A DNA stretch of 64,000 bases, from assembly GCA_036320915.1 (NCBI GenBank), contig JAXBDG010000020.1, positions 372,001 to 436,000 on the forward strand, given 5' to 3'. The notes below the pieces were generated by a model. It was not told the origin of the DNA. It saw nothing but the letters and a program-made list of their open reading frames with translations, and ran no database searches. Made by a program: the position numbers and the translations under genes. The stretch is from Linnemannia elongata. Lineage: Eukaryota; Mortierellomycota; Mortierellomycetes; Mortierellales; Mortierellaceae. Every line of letters starts with the position of its first letter. Position 1 is the stretch's first letter. Below, in pieces: positions 60,866 through 64,000 of the stretch.

Positions 60866-62706
60866 ATGAGCAAGAACCAAGTGAACAAGAATAGAAAGAT
60901 CGGCGCCCTGGTCGCCTACACAACCTTGGCCTGCAGTTTGGTCTCCTTGGGTGTCTATGTCTACCGTCAACAACAAAAGAAGGGAGCAGGAGGAAACAGC
61001 AGCAGCAGTCGTCGCAACCTAACGGCTGACTCACGGGACAATCGCTCTAGTTTGGATCACAATGGTCGTCCCAGTTTGGATAATAACTCTGGAGCAGCTG
61101 ATGGGAGCAGACAGGACAATACCCGATCCTCAGAGGTAATTGTCAACCTTTTTTTTTATCTTTCTTACGACAACGATAACCAACACGGAAGGACCTTTGG
61201 AGAGAAACGAACAAGACAACCAGGAAGGGGAGGCTGTTCGTCTCGTTTCGAAGCGGGTGGAGACAGACATAGGAAAAGCGGATAATAATCAATCAAAGAC
61301 ATAAGGAGAAACAGGATGATGGATCGATCACACGGAAAACGGAGGAACCTTGTTTCTCTGCTGTTGTTGTGCGCTCCTATTTAGTTGTTGTCAATGGTGT
61401 CGGTGCTTGCTTGCTTGCCCGTGGACATGTGCTCACTATCGACACTTTTTAAAAAAAACTGGATCGCTCGCTAACCCTTGCTTGCCCCACCCGCCATTTT
61501 CCTTCTTTTTGCAATGGTCTGTATCTAACAACCTTAGGCGTCTTCATTATCGAGACTTGGTTCCAAGATTGCCAGGACTGTCAAGCGGAATCGTAAAGTC
61601 ATGACCATCTCCCTCAAAAACGTATGTTTTCCTCCGTCTACTGTGTTGGTCGTGCGTCTGCTGTCCCCTTTTGTGTCAGACACGCTGTCTGTTCACGTTG
61701 TTTTGTTCTTGTGTGCTTGGTTGGGAAGGAAGGATCTTTGTCATCTCTTTCTAATGTTTGTTGTCGAAAAGTGCGGCTCACGAACGAACACGAAAACTTT
61801 GTATTCGGCATACAACTCCATTGGCTCAGCAAGAACATCTTCCTAACCTTCGCTCTCATCCTTTGTTGGTTTACAACGACCCTCTAGACAATCGTATGGA
61901 ATCCTTCGCCAGATCCAACCACGCCCAACTATGGCTTTGTCGAGGGCGCGATTCCTTTACTCTTCCACCTCGCAGAGACTTATAATCTGCACCTGATCTT
62001 GCTCTGCCCACCATTGCAATCAACATCACAACACCAAAACCAGCACAGTCAACAAGCGAATGGCAAGGGAAGAGTTATGACGATTCAGGAGCAAGAAGAG
62101 GCCAAGAGACAGCAACAATTGGGACAGGAACGGGAGCGGGATCAGATCCTGACGATGCTCGGGAACGCAGGTCTGATTTCACCTGTGGGTACCAGGGGGC
62201 CTAAGCTGATTGACCCACGTCAGTTGTTGATCTGTGAGACAGAGGAGGGTGTCAGCCATGTGGTGCGCCATCTTGAGAGTCAGGTCCATGTGGAGGCACG
62301 GCAGAGTGTTGTTGAGTTGGTTCAGGGCGTTGTGCCCAAGGTGGTGTTTGTGCAAAAGAAGTCAGGACACAGCAGAACGTCGTCTGTTTCTCAACAACAA
62401 CAGGAGCATGCTGGAGATGTAATGACTCGATCTCATATTCGATCGAGCTCATCATCAAGGTCGTCTTCATCCTCATCTCCTTCAAGAGGATCAGAGGAAG
62501 GAGTGTCGTCGTCTGCTGATTTAGGATCTTCTTCGATTGTCAACGGTCAACAACAACAAATGGGCGATTCGTTTGTGGAGGTGTTCAAGGCTCCACAGCA
62601 TGAGCCTTTGGTGTCTGGATATGTCACACAGGCGGGCAAGAAGGGCTATGTCGAGGTGACCGATCAATTGATGCGTAGCAGCCTCAATCCCGAGTACAGC
62701 AATTGA
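60866..62706 (+). CDS. PEX22: PEX22-like peroxisome biogenesis protein
   Basis: Three exons: 60866-61135, 61538-61621, 61888-62706 (introns 402 and 266 nt, both phase 0), 390 residues. A single N-terminal membrane segment spans about residues 12-33 (IGALVAYTTLACSLVSLGVY). A polar Ser/Asn/Arg linker follows, then a soluble domain starting KVMTISLKNTIVWNP. Next come NYGFVEGAIPLLFHLAETYN and LHLILLCPP. LLICETEEGVSHVVRHLESQ is followed by VHVEA, which matches the Pex22 pattern of a cofactor domain with GxxHxVRHL and HxE. Pex22 anchors the ubiquitin-conjugating enzyme Pex4 at the peroxisomal membrane and activates it for Pex5 recycling. Two low-complexity inserts (Q/E/R-rich near 135-165 and Ser-rich near 290-330) lengthen it relative to yeast Pex22. 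Assignment rests on motif order. Confidence 0.82.
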
Positions 62707-64000
62707 GCGTTGTTCACTAGGAGCGCTCCAGCAAGCACCTATTAAAACATGATATCTCCTCATAGATTTGCAACATTGAATGTGTGTTTTTTTTTAAGTG
62801 TGGCTAGGTGTCTGAAGTACCACTCCGGATCTGTTTCCCCCTTTTTTGTTTTTGGAAGAATCCTTTGTCAAGTTTCTCCTAAGGGTGCCAGGATGGCTGT
62901 GATTCGTCGGGTTCATGACTGGACTGTCCTATGAACCCACCCGTAGCTGTGAATGAATCTGTTATTCCTTCCTTAGGGGTGGGTTAATTGAGGAAGGGTC
63001 GTGGGTAAGTGGATGAAAACGTCAACTCGTGGCCATGTGGAGGAGGGGCTACTCTATCATGTTATAGTCAACAGGTGTATCTGGTGTTGAAAGGGAAAGG
63101 ATATTGGATGGTGGCAAGAAAAGTGGCTATTTGCATGGAGAGGAGGCTCCTCTGCGTGTCCCGCCTTTTTCACCCTTAAGAAATTGAGGGTCAAGACAAG
63201 GTCGATCCCCAACCACCCAGGCACCATCACTGATGACTTTGTATGTCTTACTGAGGTACATCAGGAATAATGTTTGATCAAAAATAAAACATAAAGGGAA
63301 AAATAAAACGACTCTCTCGTTCACTCCACTTTGCAGCTCGAATGGACAACTCCTGCGAAGGGCAGTTGCAATAACAAAGAACAAGAGAGAGAGAGAGAGA
63401 GAGTAAAAGGGATTAGATAGGATTAAAAAATAGCGAGGCAACAATTGTGAGTCGGAAAAGGCGCTTTACTTTGGGTGTTCCTTTCTTCGTCTTCCCTATG
63501 ACTTCTGCTGCACTTGCCATTCCTTTCTTCTCTTTCTTTTCTTCTTTAACCTTTTTATTCCTCACTTTTATTCTCCCCTTCCGACTGTTGTTCCCCCTCC
63601 CCCTTCTCCTTCGACTCTTCCTTTCTTCCTCCTCCACACGCCCGGCCAATTCATAGTTCTATCCTGACCCGATAACCAGTCGCCATCATTCATTCTCTCT
63701 TCTCTTCTCTTTCTCTTCTCTCCTTCTCACTCTCACCTTCTCATTCTCATCCTCGCCTCTGATTCACTCCTTCATTACCCTCGATACCTTTTGCATCCTC
63801 CTCACCCCACCTCCGACTTTGGTCTTTATTGCTGTAGTGTTTCCTCTGTACATTCATTCATCCTCACACGATTCATCCATAGAGCCTCATACGCTCACCC
63901 ATTCGCTCTCACTCATCCGCACCCATCCCACATCCAGCGGCTGTCACCCCCCCCCCCCCCCCCCCCCCCCCCCCCTTCCCACGTTAGTCCTCATTCACAC
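62707..64000. other. Right flank, no gene supported
   Basis: 3' flank of the PEX22-like gene, a GA run near 63386-63404, then C/T-rich DNA from about 63470 to the end that looks like the leader of a + strand gene beyond the window. It ends with a long C tract. Confidence 0.5.
63947..63975. repeat. C29 homopolymer
   Basis: Twenty-nine consecutive C on the + strand (G29 on the other). Within a C/T-rich probable leader or promoter. Exact length may be unreliable in sequencing. Confidence 0.9.

Overview
This is a nuclear segment of a filamentous fungus, most likely an early-diverging one of the Mortierella type (Mortierellomycotina/Mucoromycota). The pointers are spliceosomal introns with GTAAG-type donors and TAG/CAG acceptors, an F-box/RNI-type LRR protein, glutamine- and histidine-rich transcription factors, a WRKY-like zinc domain, pyrimidine-rich leaders, and many long A/T homopolymers and dinucleotide repeats. 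Gene models were built by hand by joining reading frames across splice sites with matching phase. No transcript data were available.

Layout: (1) 0.7-1.9 kb, + strand: an F-box-like/LRR protein with ten exact 28-residue repeats. (2) 2.3-3.1 kb: a Tc1/mariner transposase C-terminal relic and a doubtful ORF. (3) 3.8-7.3 kb, - strand: a Q-rich regulator ending in a divergent WRKY-like domain. (4) 10.2-15.9 kb, - strand: glycerol kinase (7 exons), a small zinc-motif protein resembling the N-terminal part of Helitron helicases (3 exons), and a hot-dog thioesterase-like protein (2 exons). (5) 15.9-36.7 kb: about 20.9 kb with no gene I can support. (6) 36.7-43.5 kb, + strand: a GATA factor whose two exons are separated by a 3.65-kb intron. 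(7) 44.3-46.6 kb, - strand: a Ser/Thr-rich coiled-coil protein. (8) 48.9-49.1 kb, - strand: a possible very small two-exon gene. (9) 53.4-56.2 kb, + strand: a Q/H-rich protein with an integrase-type H2C2 zinc domain. (10) 56.9-59.2 kb, - strand: phosphopantothenate-cysteine ligase. (11) 60.9-62.7 kb, + strand: a PEX22-like peroxisomal protein.

The window mixes lipid/CoA/peroxisome genes (glycerol kinase, thioesterase-like, CoA-synthesis ligase, PEX22) with three large low-complexity regulators of different zinc classes (WRKY-like, GATA, H2C2). The regulators have unusually long introns (820, 3654 and 1034 nt), and the GATA gene also has the very long upstream region. Most metabolic-gene introns are 100-270 nt. 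I see no operon-like or cluster logic that links all the genes. The best leads for novelty are the WRKY-like zinc domain with non-canonical ligand spacing, the integrase-derived zinc domain in a regulator, the trimmed Helitron-like protein, the long GATA intron with its upstream desert, and a recurrent noncoding CCATGGTCC motif.
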